NCBI RefSeq assembly: GCF_001591665.1 | Contig: NZ_BCVI01000016.1 | Coordinates: 62,001-126,000, forward strand | Source: Neobacillus soli NBRC 102451 | GTDB lineage: Bacteria > Bacillota > Bacilli > Bacillales > Cytobacillaceae | DNA length: 64,000 nt | Direction of reading: 5' to 3' | Shown: one piece after another, positions 19,160 to 28,081 of the stretch | Position numbering within the stretch: position 1 is the stretch's first letter | Layout: the number at the start of each line of letters is the position of its first letter | Made by a program: the position numbers and the translations under genes | Notes under the pieces: model-generated | What the model saw: the letters and a program-made list of their open reading frames with translations, nothing else | Told to the model about the DNA's origin: nothing | Database searches by the model: none

Positions 19160-19198
19160 AATTTTAGAAGGTTCAAATCTGACAAATTGATTGTTAAA

Positions 19199-19227
19199 TT
19201 GACATTTTTCTCACAATATGCTGAAAT
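19199..19227 (+). promoter_or_regulatory. candidate promoter of mltG
   Basis: A perfect TTGACA at 19199-19204. With a 17-bp spacer the -10 would be TGAAAT (19222-19227), only 4 of 6 matches. The -35 is convincing; the -10 is not. Confidence 0.45.
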
Positions 19228-19325
19228 AATTACAATGTCTATTTGTACTAGTAGCTAATTATTCTATTCAAAAATAAGAACAATACGTTGGATTTTCCAA
19301 TGAACTTATGGGAAGGGGGAGTAAT

Positions 19326-20459
19326 ATGACAGACGAAAAAGACACAAAAAAGGATATTATGCGCCAAAAGATGCTTGAACATCAAAGTGAAGCAAGGATT
19401 GTCAGAAAGATTGTTATGATTATCTCTATTTTATTGCTATTATTCATAGTTTTAATTGGCGGCGGAGGATATTTGTACATACAGTCAGCGCTCAAACCTG
19501 TTGACTCCAAAAGTAAGGCTCAGAAAACAGTTGAAATTCCGATTGGTTCGTCAGTGACTGGGATTGCTGTAGCATTAGAAACAAACGGAATTATTAAAAA
19601 TGCAAAGGTATTTAAGTATTACGTCAAACTAAAAAATGAAGGTGGGTTTATGGCCGGTAATTACCAGCTTAGCCCTTCGATGGATGTCCCTGAAATCGTC
19701 AGCCGCTTGAAAACAGGAAAGGTGCTGGCAAAGGCCAGTTTTAAAATCGCCATCCCCGAAGGACAGCAGCTTAACGAAATTGCGGCAATTTTGGCAAAGG
19801 CAACGAAGCAAAAAAAAGATGACGTGTTAAATAAACTAAATGATGAAGTGTTTATCAAGGTACTAATGGCAAAATACCCTGATTTATTATCTGACGAAAT
19901 CCTGAGTTCTTCAGTGAAATATCCACTCGAAGGGTATTTATTCCCGGCAACCTATCCGTTTTACAAGCCGAATCCTTCCGTTGAAGAAATGGTCACAGCT
20001 ATGCTTGATAAAACACGAACTGTTTTAGTTGATTATAAAGAAAAAAGTCAGGAAAAAAAGCTATCCGTTCATCAACTATTAACAATGTCCTCTTTAATTG
20101 AAGAAGAAGCAACAGCAAAGGTGGATCGCAAAAAGATTGCTAGTGTTTTCTACAATCGAATAAAAAAGGGCATGCCGCTGCAGACGGATCCAACCGTTCT
20201 ATATGCGCAAGGGAAACACAAAGATAAGGTTTTATATAAGGACTTAGAGGTAAGCTCACCTTATAATACGTATCAACATACTGGTCTTCCTCCAGGACCC
20301 ATTTCCAACTCTGGAAAAATGTCGATTGAGGCGGCACTGGAGCCTGAAGAAACAAATTATTATTACTTCCTGGCAACTGCTGATGGCACAGTCATTTTTA
20401 CAAAAACACTCGAAGAACATAATAAAGAAAAAGCTAAGCATATTTCCAATAAAAAATAA
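19326..20459 (+). CDS. mltG: endolytic murein transglycosylase MltG
   Basis: This 377-aa membrane-anchored enzyme cleaves nascent glycan strands and helps set their length. One transmembrane helix is near residues 30-53 (IVMIISILLLLFIVLIGGGGYLYI), then an extracytoplasmic LysM-like region, then the YceG/MltG domain. The catalytic glutamate is in SSLIEEEATAKVDR (about residues 254-262), followed by the conserved ASVFYNRIKKGMPLQTDPTV. The start is ATG 19326 after AAGGGGGAG; the frame extends upstream without a better site. It corresponds to yrrL. Confidence 0.94.
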   Translation: MTDEKDTKKDIMRQKMLEHQSEARIVRKIVMIISILLLLFIVLIGGGGYLYIQSALKPVDSKSKAQKTVEIPIGSSVTGIAVALETNGIIKNAKVFKYYVKLKNEGGFMAGNYQLSPSMDVPEIVSRLKTGKVLAKASFKIAIPEGQQLNEIAAILAKATKQKKDDVLNKLNDEVFIKVLMAKYPDLLSDEILSSSVKYPLEGYLFPATYPFYKPNPSVEEMVTAMLDKTRTVLVDYKEKSQEKKLSVHQLLTMSSLIEEEATAKVDRKKIASVFYNRIKKGMPLQTDPTVLYAQGKHKDKVLYKDLEVSSPYNTYQHTGLPPGPISNSGKMSIEAALEPEETNYYYFLATADGTVIFTKTLEEHNKEKAKHISNKK

Positions 20460-20467
20460 ATCAATTT

Positions 20468-20497
20468 GGGGGAAATGTTAGCATTCCCCCTATTATT
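20468..20497 (+). terminator. probable terminator of mltG
   Basis: GGGGGAAATG (20468-20477) pairs with CATTCCCCC (20482-20490) with one bulged A. The tail TATTATTG is only moderately T-rich. Confidence 0.55.
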
Positions 20498-20649
20498 GTG
20501 ATAAAATAATTCAAGTGTTTTAAGAAGTATTCTATAGCGTAACTCACAGTAAGGTATTTGCGGCGTAACTTGCCCGAAGCACACCCGAGCCTGAAGTCCT
20601 TTCAGCTCGAAACCTGTGAACGCTATTTTTTAATGTCTAAAGAGCATTT

Positions 20650-20812
20650 TGAATTGTTCAGCTTCAGCGCCCAGCGACTAGTGTACTGGCCCTTTCCTCC
20701 TTACGATAAGTCAACATCGAATCGCATTGCTCTTCGTGTTTCCTTTATCTTAGTCGGAGCGGTTCAGTCCATACGTCGCTTAACGGGACGCTTACGCATT
20801 TCTTTTAGGATT
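20650..20812. repeat. long dispersed intergenic repeat (about 160 bp), non-coding
   Basis: The block runs from GTTCAGCTTCAGCGCCCAGC to GGGACGCTTACGCATTTCTTTT. Its outer ends correspond, in reverse orientation, to the short copies at 13514 and 18037 (GCGGAAGCGCC at one end, GCTAGACA-like GTTCAGC at the other). The interior contains ACGATAAGTCAACATCGAATC and CCTTTATCTTAGTCGGAGC, which I recognise only as text that recurs between genes in bacilli. The rest of the mltG-trmR gap (20498-20649) holds nothing I can identify. Confidence 0.6.
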
Positions 20813-20825
20813 GAGGTGACGCAGC

Positions 20826-21470
20826 TTGTTAAATGAGAAGCTGCATTCTTATATTGAAGGTTTAATATCCGAACGGAATCCATTGTTAATGGAAATGGAA
20901 AGCTATGCTCATGAGCATAATGTTCCGATTATGGAGCTAGCTGGAATAGAAACGATGCTGCAATTATTGCGAATCCACCGTTCCAAAAGGATTCTTGAAG
21001 TTGGGACCGCGATTGGCTACTCCGCATTAAGAATGGCCACTGCATTAACGGATGCGGAAATCGTCACGATTGAGCGGGATGTGGAACGGATAGAATTAGC
21101 AGAAGAATATATTAAGCGTTCTGAACATGGTGATCAAATTATTTTGATAAAAGGTGACGCCCTAGAGGTTGAAGATATAATTGGTGTACATGCCCCGTTT
21201 GATGTTATTTTTATTGATGCGGCAAAAGGTCAGTATAAAAAGTTCTTTGAAATTTATTCAAAATATCTGCACGATGATGGAATGATCATAACCGACAATG
21301 TTTTGTTTAAAGGGCTTGTCGCTGAACCTGAGATTGAATCAAAAAGAATTCGTAATCTTGTCAAAAAGATTGATGGATTTAACCACTGGTTAATGGCACA
21401 AAGAGACTATGATACCGTTATTCTACCCGTCGGGGACGGGGTCGCGATAAGTAAACGAAGAGGTGATTGA
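20826..21470 (+). CDS. trmR: tRNA 5-hydroxyuridine methyltransferase TrmR
   Basis: This 214-aa SAM-dependent O-methyltransferase turns ho5U34 into mo5U34 in B. subtilis. Motif I is ILEVGTAIGYSALRMA, followed by the acidic VTIERD; VIFIDAAKGQYKKFFEIYSKYL is the catechol-methyltransferase-like metal-site region. DNVLFKG is also typical. The start is TTG 20826, six bases after GAGGTGA. The gene overlaps nothing, but its end sits within the ribosome site of trhP1. The three genes trmR-trhP1-trhP2 form one pathway unit. It corresponds to yrrM. Confidence 0.92.
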   Translation: MLNEKLHSYIEGLISERNPLLMEMESYAHEHNVPIMELAGIETMLQLLRIHRSKRILEVGTAIGYSALRMATALTDAEIVTIERDVERIELAEEYIKRSEHGDQIILIKGDALEVEDIIGVHAPFDVIFIDAAKGQYKKFFEIYSKYLHDDGMIITDNVLFKGLVAEPEIESKRIRNLVKKIDGFNHWLMAQRDYDTVILPVGDGVAISKRRGD

Positions 21471-21472
21471 AT

Positions 21473-22402
21473 ATGAAAAGGCCAGAATTACTAGTAACGC
21501 CATTGACAGTCAACGATATTTTGCCACTAGCGGATGCGGGCGCGGATGCGTTTGTTATCGGTGAACAGCGCTATGGCCTGCGGCTTGCAGGAGAGTTTAA
21601 CCGTGAAGAGGTCAAAAAGGCAATTGAACTGGCACACGGTAAAGGGAAAAAAGTTTACGTCGCCATGAATGCGATTTTTCATAATGAAAAAGTCAATGAA
21701 TTAAGTGAATACATTCAATTTGCAGCAGCAGCGAAGGCTGATGCGATTATTTTCGGTGATCCGGCTGTTTTAATGACAGCGAAAGAATTCGCACCTGAGA
21801 TGAAACTGCACTGGAGTACGGAAACAACTGGGACAAATTGGTATACCTGCAACTATTGGGGGAGAAAAGGTGCAAAAAGGGCGGTTTTAGCCCGTGAGAT
21901 TAATATGGACGCTATTGTCGAAACAAAGGAAAATGCTGAAGTGGAAATCGAGGTCCTTGTTCATGGAATGAGCTGTATGTTTCAATCCAAACGATCGCTC
22001 CTTGGCAACTACTATGAGTACCAAGGAAAGGTAATGGAAATCGAAAATCGCAAGTTGCAAAAAAATATGTTTTTACACGATCATGAACGTGAGAATAAAT
22101 ACCCGATTTTCGAAGATGAAAATGGAACACATATAATGAGCCCGAATGATATGTGTATCATAGACGAGCTTCAAGAGATGTTAGAAGCCGGTATAGACTC
22201 GTTTAAAATCGATGGAATCTTAAAGAGTCCGGAATATATTCTCGCCGTTACAAAGGCTTATCGTGAGGCTATAGACTTATTTTTTGAAGACCCGGACGCT
22301 TATGATGATAAAAAGGACGAGCTGCTCGCGGTAATCGAGGAAATTCAGCCAGCAAATCGTCCATTGGATACAGGATTCTTTTTCAAAGAAACAGTTTATT
22401 AA
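21473..22402 (+). CDS. trhP1: tRNA uridine 5-hydroxylation protein, small subunit (U32 peptidase family)
   Basis: This 309-aa member of the U32 peptidase-like family has the conserved motif FKIDGILKSPEYI replacing the usual KIEGRMKS. In B. subtilis, YrrN and YrrO together hydroxylate U34 of several tRNAs using a prephenate-dependent route. The VLVHGMSCMFQSKRSLLGNYYEY region carries a single cysteine where the trhP2 product has several (see 22418). The start is ATG 21473 after GAGGTG; the TTG at 21467 lies too close. It is the middle gene of the trmR-trhP1-trhP2-udk run. Confidence 0.9.
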   Translation: MKRPELLVTPLTVNDILPLADAGADAFVIGEQRYGLRLAGEFNREEVKKAIELAHGKGKKVYVAMNAIFHNEKVNELSEYIQFAAAAKADAIIFGDPAVLMTAKEFAPEMKLHWSTETTGTNWYTCNYWGRKGAKRAVLAREINMDAIVETKENAEVEIEVLVHGMSCMFQSKRSLLGNYYEYQGKVMEIENRKLQKNMFLHDHERENKYPIFEDENGTHIMSPNDMCIIDELQEMLEAGIDSFKIDGILKSPEYILAVTKAYREAIDLFFEDPDAYDDKKDELLAVIEEIQPANRPLDTGFFFKETVY

Positions 22403-22417
22403 AGGAGGGGTTCAGCT

Positions 22418-23686
22418 GTGAATACAGTTAAAGATAAGATTTCTGAGATGATCGATGGAAAACGTGTCATTGTAAAGAAGCCGGAACTCCTTGCTCCAGC
22501 AGGCAATCTTGAAAAATTGAAAATTGCAGTTCAATATGGGGCAGATGCGGTATTCATTGGCGGGCAGGAATATGGCCTTCGTTCCAACGCTGATAACTTT
22601 ACATTTGAAGAAATGACAGAAGGCGTCCAGTTTGCTAAAAACTTTGGGGCTAAAATATACGTTACCACTAATATATTTGCCCACAATGAAAATATTGACG
22701 GATTAGAGGAATATATACTTAGTTTGAAAGAAACCGGTATTGCGGGAATTATTGTGGCAGATCCACTCATTATTGAAACCTGCCGCCGTCTTGCACCGGA
22801 GATTGAAATCCATATTAGTACGCAGCAATCTCTTTCTAACTGGAAAGCCGCCCAGTTTTGGAAAGAGGATGGTGCATCCCGAGTTGTATTGGCACGCGAG
22901 GTAAGTGCTGAAGAAATCAGAGAAATGAAGGAAAAGGTTAACGTTGAGATTGAAACCTTTATTCATGGAGCGATGTGTATCGCATATTCGGGCCGCTGCA
23001 CGTTGAGTAACCATATGACGGCAAGAGATTCAAACCGCGGTGGCTGCTGTCAGTCCTGCCGTTGGGATTACGATCTGTATAAGCTCGAGGGCAATGAGGA
23101 AACGGCTCTTTTTGAGGAAAATCAAGACCCGTTTGCGATGAGCCCCAAGGATCTCAATTTAATTAAAGCGATACCGCAGATGATAGAGCTTGGCATTGAT
23201 AGTTTAAAAATCGAAGGCCGCATGAAATCGATTCATTATATTGCCACAGTTGTCAGTGTTTATCGCAAAGTCATTGATGCCTATTGTGCAGACCCTGAGA
23301 ATTTTGTCATCCAGCAGGAATGGCTGGAGGAACTTGATAAATGTGCAAACCGTGAAACGGCGCCGGCGTTTTTTGAAGGTGTTCCAGGGTATAAAGAGCA
23401 AATGTTTGGTAATCATAGCAAGAAGACAAAGTTTGAATTTGTCGGACTTGTGTTGGATTACAACGCGGAAACACAAATGGTTACACTACAGCAGCGCAAC
23501 CATTTTAAACCGGGTCAAGAGGTAGAATTCTTCGGTCCAGAAATTCAAAACTTTACCCATGTGATTGATAAAATTTGGGATGAAAAAGGTAATGAACTGG
23601 ATGCTGCAAGACATCCTCTTCAAATTGTCCAATTTAAATTGGACAAACCGGTATACCCTAACAACATGATGCGAAAGGAGAACTAG
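22418..23686 (+). CDS. trhP2: tRNA uridine 5-hydroxylation protein, large subunit (U32 peptidase family)
   Basis: This 422-aa U32-family protein partners the preceding gene product in making ho5U34. The cysteine cluster [10 protein letters not shown] followed by GGCCQSCRW (residues about 187-212) is the probable Fe-S or metal site of the family, and [15 protein letters not shown] is its signature. The C-terminal beta domain (from about 330) is present, unlike in the shorter trhP1 product. The start is GTG 22418, after AAAGGAGGGG. The stop is one base before the udk start, so the two are tightly coupled. Confidence 0.92.
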   Translation: MNTVKDKISEMIDGKRVIVKKPELLAPAGNLEKLKIAVQYGADAVFIGGQEYGLRSNADNFTFEEMTEGVQFAKNFGAKIYVTTNIFAHNENIDGLEEYILSLKETGIAGIIVADPLIIETCRRLAPEIEIHISTQQSLSNWKAAQFWKEDGASRVVLAREVSAEEIREMKEKVNVEIETFIHGAMCIAYSGRCTLSNHMTARDSNRGGCCQSCRWDYDLYKLEGNEETALFEENQDPFAMSPKDLNLIKAIPQMIELGIDSLKIEGRMKSIHYIATVVSVYRKVIDAYCADPENFVIQQEWLEELDKCANRETAPAFFEGVPGYKEQMFGNHSKKTKFEFVGLVLDYNAETQMVTLQQRNHFKPGQEVEFFGPEIQNFTHVIDKIWDEKGNELDAARHPLQIVQFKLDKPVYPNNMMRKEN

Positions 23687-23687
23687 C

Positions 23688-24323
23688 ATGATACGCAAAC
23701 CAGTTGTTATTGGTGTGACCGGCGGCTCCGGCTCTGGGAAAACCAGTGTAACAAATGCCATTTATGAAAGTTTGAAAGATCATTCTATTTTGGTACTTGA
23801 ACAGGATTATTATTATAAAGACCAAAGTAATGTCCCATTTGAAGAACGGTTAAAAACGAATTATGATCATCCGCTGGCCTTTGATAACGATTTTCTCATT
23901 GAACATATTGAAAAGCTATTGAGATATGAGGCAATTGAAAAACCTGTTTATGATTATTCCATTCATACTCGTTCAAGTGAGGTTATTCCCGTTGAACCGA
24001 AGGATGTTATCATTTTAGAGGGAATATTGGTTCTTGAAGATGAACGACTCCGCAATTTAATGGACATTAAATTGTTTGTTGATACGGATGCCGATTTACG
24101 AATCATTCGCCGCCTGACGCGTGACATCAGAGATCGTGGGCGGACTTTCGATTCTGTTATCGATCAATATTTAAATGTTGTTCGTCCGATGCATAACCAA
24201 TTTATTGAGCCTACAAAGCGTTATTCTGATTTGATTATCCCTGAAGGCGGGCATAATCATGTGGCAATCGATTTAATGGTCACAAAAATTCAAACAATTC
24301 TTGAACAAAAGTCAGTTTTATGA
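23688..24323 (+). CDS. udk: uridine kinase
   Basis: This 211-aa P-loop kinase phosphorylates uridine and cytidine in pyrimidine salvage. Walker A is [13 protein letters not shown] at residues 9-21. [10 protein letters not shown] and YDHPLAFD are substrate-site motifs, and [13 protein letters not shown] is the lid. It begins immediately after trhP2, with AAAGGAG inside that gene's end. The same order (yrrO-udk) is found in B. subtilis. Confidence 0.96.
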   Translation: MIRKPVVIGVTGGSGSGKTSVTNAIYESLKDHSILVLEQDYYYKDQSNVPFEERLKTNYDHPLAFDNDFLIEHIEKLLRYEAIEKPVYDYSIHTRSSEVIPVEPKDVIILEGILVLEDERLRNLMDIKLFVDTDADLRIIRRLTRDIRDRGRTFDSVIDQYLNVVRPMHNQFIEPTKRYSDLIIPEGGHNHVAIDLMVTKIQTILEQKSVL

Positions 24324-24381
24324 CACAATAGCAGAAGAAAAGCCTAAAAGAGAAAAATCCAGATTAAAAGTATATTCTGTT

Positions 24382-24407
24382 GCGCGCCCTTAATTAAAAG
24401 GACGCGC
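24382..24407. other. hairpin between udk and greA
   Basis: GCGCGCCCTT (24382-24391) pairs with AAGGACGCGC (24398-24407) with one mismatch. There is no T run, so it is not a standard terminator; it may end or protect the udk message. Confidence 0.5.
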
Positions 24408-24486
24408 TGCTATGTATTATGCTAAGCGTCATAATAACTACATATATTACATACACAATTCTTAAAGACTAGAAGGAGTGAGGGTT

Positions 24487-24960
24487 TTGGCTATAGAGAA
24501 AGTATTTCCCATGACACAAGCAGGTAAAGAGAAACTTGTTCAAGAGCTTGAATACTTAAAATCAGTGAAGCGTAAAGAAGTGGTGGAAAGAATAAAAATT
24601 GCCCGAAGTTTTGGTGACTTATCTGAAAACTCTGAGTATGATTCTGCGAAGGAAGAACAAGCATTTGTTGAGGGGCGAATTACAACCTTAGAAAATATGG
24701 TTCGTAATGCTAAGATTATAGCCGAAGTGAAGGAAATCGACTCAGTTACATTAGGAAGTTCAGTTACATTTGTAGAACTCCCAGATGGGGATGAAGAAAC
24801 CTATGCGATTGTAGGAAGCGCTGAGGCAGATCCGTTTGAAGGTAAAATTTCTAATGATTCACCGATTGCTAAAAGTCTTTTAGGTAAAAAAGTTGGCGAT
24901 AAAGTCTCCGTTCAAACCCCTGGCGGTGACATGAGCGTTCGTATTGTAAGCATTAAATAA
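24487..24960 (+). CDS. greA: transcription elongation factor GreA
   Basis: This 157-aa factor rescues backtracked RNA polymerase by stimulating transcript cleavage. The N-terminal coiled coil contains [18 protein letters not shown], whose acidic tip enters the polymerase channel. The C-terminal domain has [19 protein letters not shown]. The start is TTG 24487 ([10 protein letters not shown]); the in-frame GTG 24478 lies in the ribosome site AAGGAGTGAGG. The length equals the family norm. It is followed by a terminator that overlaps the next gene's ribosome site. Confidence 0.96.
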   Translation: MAIEKVFPMTQAGKEKLVQELEYLKSVKRKEVVERIKIARSFGDLSENSEYDSAKEEQAFVEGRITTLENMVRNAKIIAEVKEIDSVTLGSSVTFVELPDGDEETYAIVGSAEADPFEGKISNDSPIAKSLLGKKVGDKVSVQTPGGDMSVRIVSIK

Positions 24961-25005
24961 TTGAAATTATATTTATTCATTGAATAATTGATTGAAATAG
25001 GAAAA

Positions 25006-25037
25006 CCTCGTCAAAACTTTTGACGAGGTGTTTTTTT
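25006..25037 (+). terminator. terminator of greA overlapping the pbpI ribosome site
   Basis: CCTCGTCAAAA (25006-25016) pairs with TTTTGACGAGG (25018-25028), then TG and seven T directly before the pbpI ATG. The descending arm contains ACGAGGTG, the only visible Shine-Dalgarno of pbpI. Confidence 0.85.
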
Positions 25038-26795
25038 ATGTGGAGAAAGCGGGCACTTGGATGGCTTTTCATTTGTATCATAGGTTTTCTGCTCCTTTTA
25101 GGACGTTTAATGCAAATTCAGTTATTTGAGACGGAGACCTTTTCTAAGCATAACGTTAATTTACTCGAGGAAAGTGTTAAACAACGAACACAAGAGTTGG
25201 TGATTGATAATGGCAGGGGTAATTTTCTTGATCGAAATGGCACAATGCTTACACATAAAAAGGCTTCAGTCCTAGTCCTTTTTCCATTTTTGAAAAAAAC
25301 GGAATGGGAGATTGAAAAGGTTGCGGATATTTCGGAAATACCAGTAAATGATCTGAAAATGGCTGTGGAAGGGGCGAAAAAGCCTTTCGCATTTGGAGAC
25401 CCTGAACCGCATGAACTAACCACATCACAACAGGAAAGAATCAATGCCTTAAAAATCCCCGGTGTGTTTGCGATTGAACAAAAGTTTGAACGTGCGCATA
25501 TACCAGCGGAACAGTTAATCGGACTAACTGGGGAAAACTCCCAAGAACTTAAAAAGCGTTATCCGAACAAGGAGCGGTCCGATAAAACCTTGCTGGGAGT
25601 TTCAGGGCTTGAGGAAAGCTTTGATGAATTCCTGCTCCCTGAAGGGAAATCAAAGCTTGTTTACCATGTTGATGGCACGGGTGCGCCACTATTCGGTATT
25701 AATGTCAGGTATGTCGATCCGGCCAATCCGTTTTATCCCGTTAATGTGCGAACAACCATTGATAATAGCATCCAGCAGAAAGCGGAGGATTTAGTGGAGC
25801 AGCATCAGATTAAAAAAGGCGGCTTGGTCCTCCTTAATATCGAGGACAATAGTGTGCTAGCGCTTGTTTCACGCCCGACGATAAATAAAAAGGATCCCTA
25901 CAGCGGAGCGGGAATAAGCAATATGATGTTAAAACAGCAAATTATGGGGTCGGTTTTTAAAACGGTCGTCGCTGCTGCGGCAATCGACCATAAATTGGAT
26001 GATCCAACGCGTCTTTTTGACTGCAGTAAAAAAATCAATGGGTTGCCCGAATGGCAATATAACTATGGTAAGCTGGATTTTACGAATAGCTTTGCGAGAA
26101 GCTGCAATCGGACATTTGGTGAGCTGGCAAAAGAATTACAAAAAATTGATCCGCACCTTTTAGAGAATTATGCGGCGAAATTATCGCTTACTGGTTCTGT
26201 GGGCTGGCAGGGGAATGTCTATCACACCAGTGATTTCAAACAGCTGGCTGATGAAGATAAAGGCAGAGTCTTTTTGTCTGATGATGCTAGAAAGGATTCC
26301 AATTTCGCAGCAATGTCAGGAATTGGTCAGCACGAGGTCCGTGCAACCCCTTTAGCTGTTGCCAATATGATGGCCGCGATAGCCCGAGGCGGTAAAAAGG
26401 AGATGGTAAGAGCTGTTTCAAAAATTGAATATAAAAATGGGACAACCATGGTTGATTTTCCAGAGAGGAACTTAATGGGAGATACCATTTCACCATATAC
26501 TGCAATGAAGCTGCAAAAATTGCTGCGGGAAGTCGTACTCAACCCCAATGGGACGGGAAGATGGTTTAAGGACCTGCCATACGAAACAGCTGGTAAATCA
26601 GGTACAGCCGAGACAGGGAAATATGAAGATGGCAAGCAATTGCATAATAAATGGTTTGCCGGCTATTTCCCTTATCAAAATCCAAAATATGTATTGGTAG
26701 CAGTGAATTTAGATGTGGTGGATTCGGAAGGCGGGGTTAATTTGTTATTTGCAGATATGGTTAAGCTCCTGTATGCGAAAGATAATCGAAAATAG
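25038..26795 (+). CDS. pbpI: class B penicillin-binding protein (PBP4b type)
   Basis: This 585-aa peptidoglycan transpeptidase has a single N-terminal transmembrane helix (about residues 7-27), a pedestal domain, and a C-terminal transpeptidase domain. The active-site triad is visible: S305-V-F-K308, S355-C-N357 and K520-S-G-T. It corresponds to B. subtilis yrrR, reported as mother-cell expressed during sporulation. I start at ATG 25038; the frame opens 18 bases earlier inside the greA terminator. The ribosome site (GAGGTG) and the whole leader are part of that hairpin, which is unusual. Confidence 0.92.
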   Translation: MWRKRALGWLFICIIGFLLLLGRLMQIQLFETETFSKHNVNLLEESVKQRTQELVIDNGRGNFLDRNGTMLTHKKASVLVLFPFLKKTEWEIEKVADISEIPVNDLKMAVEGAKKPFAFGDPEPHELTTSQQERINALKIPGVFAIEQKFERAHIPAEQLIGLTGENSQELKKRYPNKERSDKTLLGVSGLEESFDEFLLPEGKSKLVYHVDGTGAPLFGINVRYVDPANPFYPVNVRTTIDNSIQQKAEDLVEQHQIKKGGLVLLNIEDNSVLALVSRPTINKKDPYSGAGISNMMLKQQIMGSVFKTVVAAAAIDHKLDDPTRLFDCSKKINGLPEWQYNYGKLDFTNSFARSCNRTFGELAKELQKIDPHLLENYAAKLSLTGSVGWQGNVYHTSDFKQLADEDKGRVFLSDDARKDSNFAAMSGIGQHEVRATPLAVANMMAAIARGGKKEMVRAVSKIEYKNGTTMVDFPERNLMGDTISPYTAMKLQKLLREVVLNPNGTGRWFKDLPYETAGKSGTAETGKYEDGKQLHNKWFAGYFPYQNPKYVLVAVNLDVVDSEGGVNLLFADMVKLLYAKDNRK

Positions 26796-26813
26796 TAGTA
26801 AAATAGTTTTCCC

Positions 26814-26842
26814 TTCAAGTTCTCTTCAAATCATGTTAGAAT
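26814..26842 (+). promoter_or_regulatory. candidate promoter of yrrS
   Basis: TTCAAG (26814-26819), 17 bp, then TG-T-TAGAAT (TAGAAT 26837-26842). Confidence 0.45.
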
Positions 26843-26912
26843 ATTGAGAGCCTTATAATGTTTAGCTCCATCACCAAGGGGGCTATCGCATTTTATATTG
26901 GAGGGGATTAAT

Positions 26913-27554
26913 TTGAGTAATGATTTCAATTCTAATTCACGTTCTGGTTACCGATCAAAACGGAAAAAAACAAATCTTGTCTTAAATGGTTTGATCATCG
27001 TTGTGCTGCTTTTAATTATTTTTGTCGCATACAATATTTTTGCATCAGGAAATGACAAAGCTTCTCCAAAGAAGGAAAGCCCAAAAACAGTGGAGAAGGA
27101 AACGGTCCATAAGGATCAGGAGACAAAAGAAAATAAAAAAGAAGATGCGGTTACAGATGATAATAGTTCATCAGATAATGTCGCTGAAGAAGAGCAAAAT
27201 AGTGAGGAAGCTTCAACACCTGAAAATTCGGACGAATCACAGGCTGTGGTTTCCGAGGACGGGAAAACCACCGAAAATCCTTCATGGAAGCCTGTCGGTA
27301 CAACCCAGACAGGGGAACATACTCCAGTATATAGTGGTGTAGATTGGGAGGAAATGTTGAATGCCATTTCATATGCTACCGGAATAGACAAAAGTAATAT
27401 GACGGTTTTCTGGCTTGGCAGGGATCAATCTAAAGCAAATGCCTCGATTGGTACTATTTCTTCAAAAGACAAAAAGCAAAAATATAAAGTTTTTATCGAG
27501 TGGGTGGATGGAGAAGGCTGGAAACCGACTAAGGTAATTAATTTAGATGAATAG
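26913..27554 (+). CDS. yrrS: membrane-anchored DUF1510 family protein (YrrS)
   Basis: This 213-aa protein has a basic N-terminus (RSGYRSKRKKTN), one transmembrane helix at about residues 24-45 (LVLNGLIIVVLLLIIFVAYNIF), a long lysine/glutamate/serine-rich linker (about 50-125) of low complexity, and a compact C-terminal domain (about 130-213) that is DUF1510. It follows the PBP gene as in B. subtilis, where yrrS-yrrR are neighbours, so an envelope role is likely but unproven. The start is TTG 26913 after GGAGGGG. Confidence 0.88.
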   Translation: MSNDFNSNSRSGYRSKRKKTNLVLNGLIIVVLLLIIFVAYNIFASGNDKASPKKESPKTVEKETVHKDQETKENKKEDAVTDDNSSSDNVAEEEQNSEEASTPENSDESQAVVSEDGKTTENPSWKPVGTTQTGEHTPVYSGVDWEEMLNAISYATGIDKSNMTVFWLGRDQSKANASIGTISSKDKKQKYKVFIEWVDGEGWKPTKVINLDE

Positions 27555-27559
27555 AAAAC

Positions 27560-27597
27560 AGGATGGGCCTTTAGCAGGCACCATCCTATTTCTTTTT
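27560..27597. terminator. terminator between convergent yrrS and yrzA
   Basis: AGGATGGGCC pairs with GGCACCATCCT (27560-27587, one bulge), followed by TTTCTTTTT. The yrzA stop codon lies in the right arm. Confidence 0.75.
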
Positions 27598-27789
27598 AAA
27601 ATGAACGACTGCGGTAAAATAGGTTTGTCCATTTTCGTTCACATGCATTTGGTGAGACACTGAGTGGACAGATAGCAAGATTGCTCTATTTTCATCAATT
27701 TGTGATTCAATCTTTTTTTGTAAAGTTTTAAGATTAGTGGCTTCGAAAAACTCAACTTTATCCTCGATCAGTTCAAACTGAAAATTCAT
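27586..27789 (-). CDS. yrzA: DUF2536 family small protein (YrzA)
   Basis: This 67-aa protein begins MNFQFELIEDKVEFFEA. The family pattern continues with LSVHSVSHQMHVNENGQTYFTAVVHFKKK. It is predicted to be a small soluble alpha/beta protein. GGAGAGGATG stands before the start on the minus strand. It corresponds to yrzA in B. subtilis, at the same position between yrrS and the mtnN operon. The function is unknown. Confidence 0.85.
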   Translation of the reverse strand: MNFQFELIEDKVEFFEATNLKTLQKKIESQIDENRAILLSVHSVSHQMHVNENGQTYFTAVVHFKKK

Positions 27790-27886
27790 CTATATCATCC
27801 TCTCCATAAGTCCATTTTAATTATTTCTTTTGATGCTAGCAATATATTTGAATAAACGTATGATGTATGGTAGTATGATTTTTGTT

Positions 27887-27911
27887 AATTCATAGTATAC
27901 TTATAGGAATT
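27887..27911. promoter_or_regulatory. candidate CymR operator upstream of mtnN-mccAB
   Basis: This is an imperfect dyad, AATTC...GGAATT, centred on GTATAC, about 25 bp long and AT-rich. It contains a -10-like TATACT (27896-27901). The B. subtilis yrrT-mtnN-mccAB operon is CymR-repressed through an AT-rich dyad; the match here is inferred from position and symmetry only. A second possible -10, TG-G-TAGAAT, lies at 28003-28011. The rest of 27790-28081 holds no gene I can see. Confidence 0.4.
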
Positions 27912-28081
27912 GTTATTAGTGTGAGTACGTGAAATTAAATTGCCCCTCTTCACCGCCTTACCGATGAGCCGCTGCTTACTATGGCGAGCTGCCTTCAAAT
28001 GATGGTAGAATAGTGTTGCGGATAGGCTGTATTAATCCGAGAAAGATTATAAGTGTAAAACAATGAGAAAGAGGTATAAGC

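Noticed and set aside
20558..20836. 92-codon frame upstream of trmR
   Set aside because: It lies across the dispersed repeat and lacks a Shine-Dalgarno sequence; composition looks non-coding.
24382..24407. GC-rich hairpin before greA as a terminator
   Set aside because: No T run follows, so I list it only as a hairpin.
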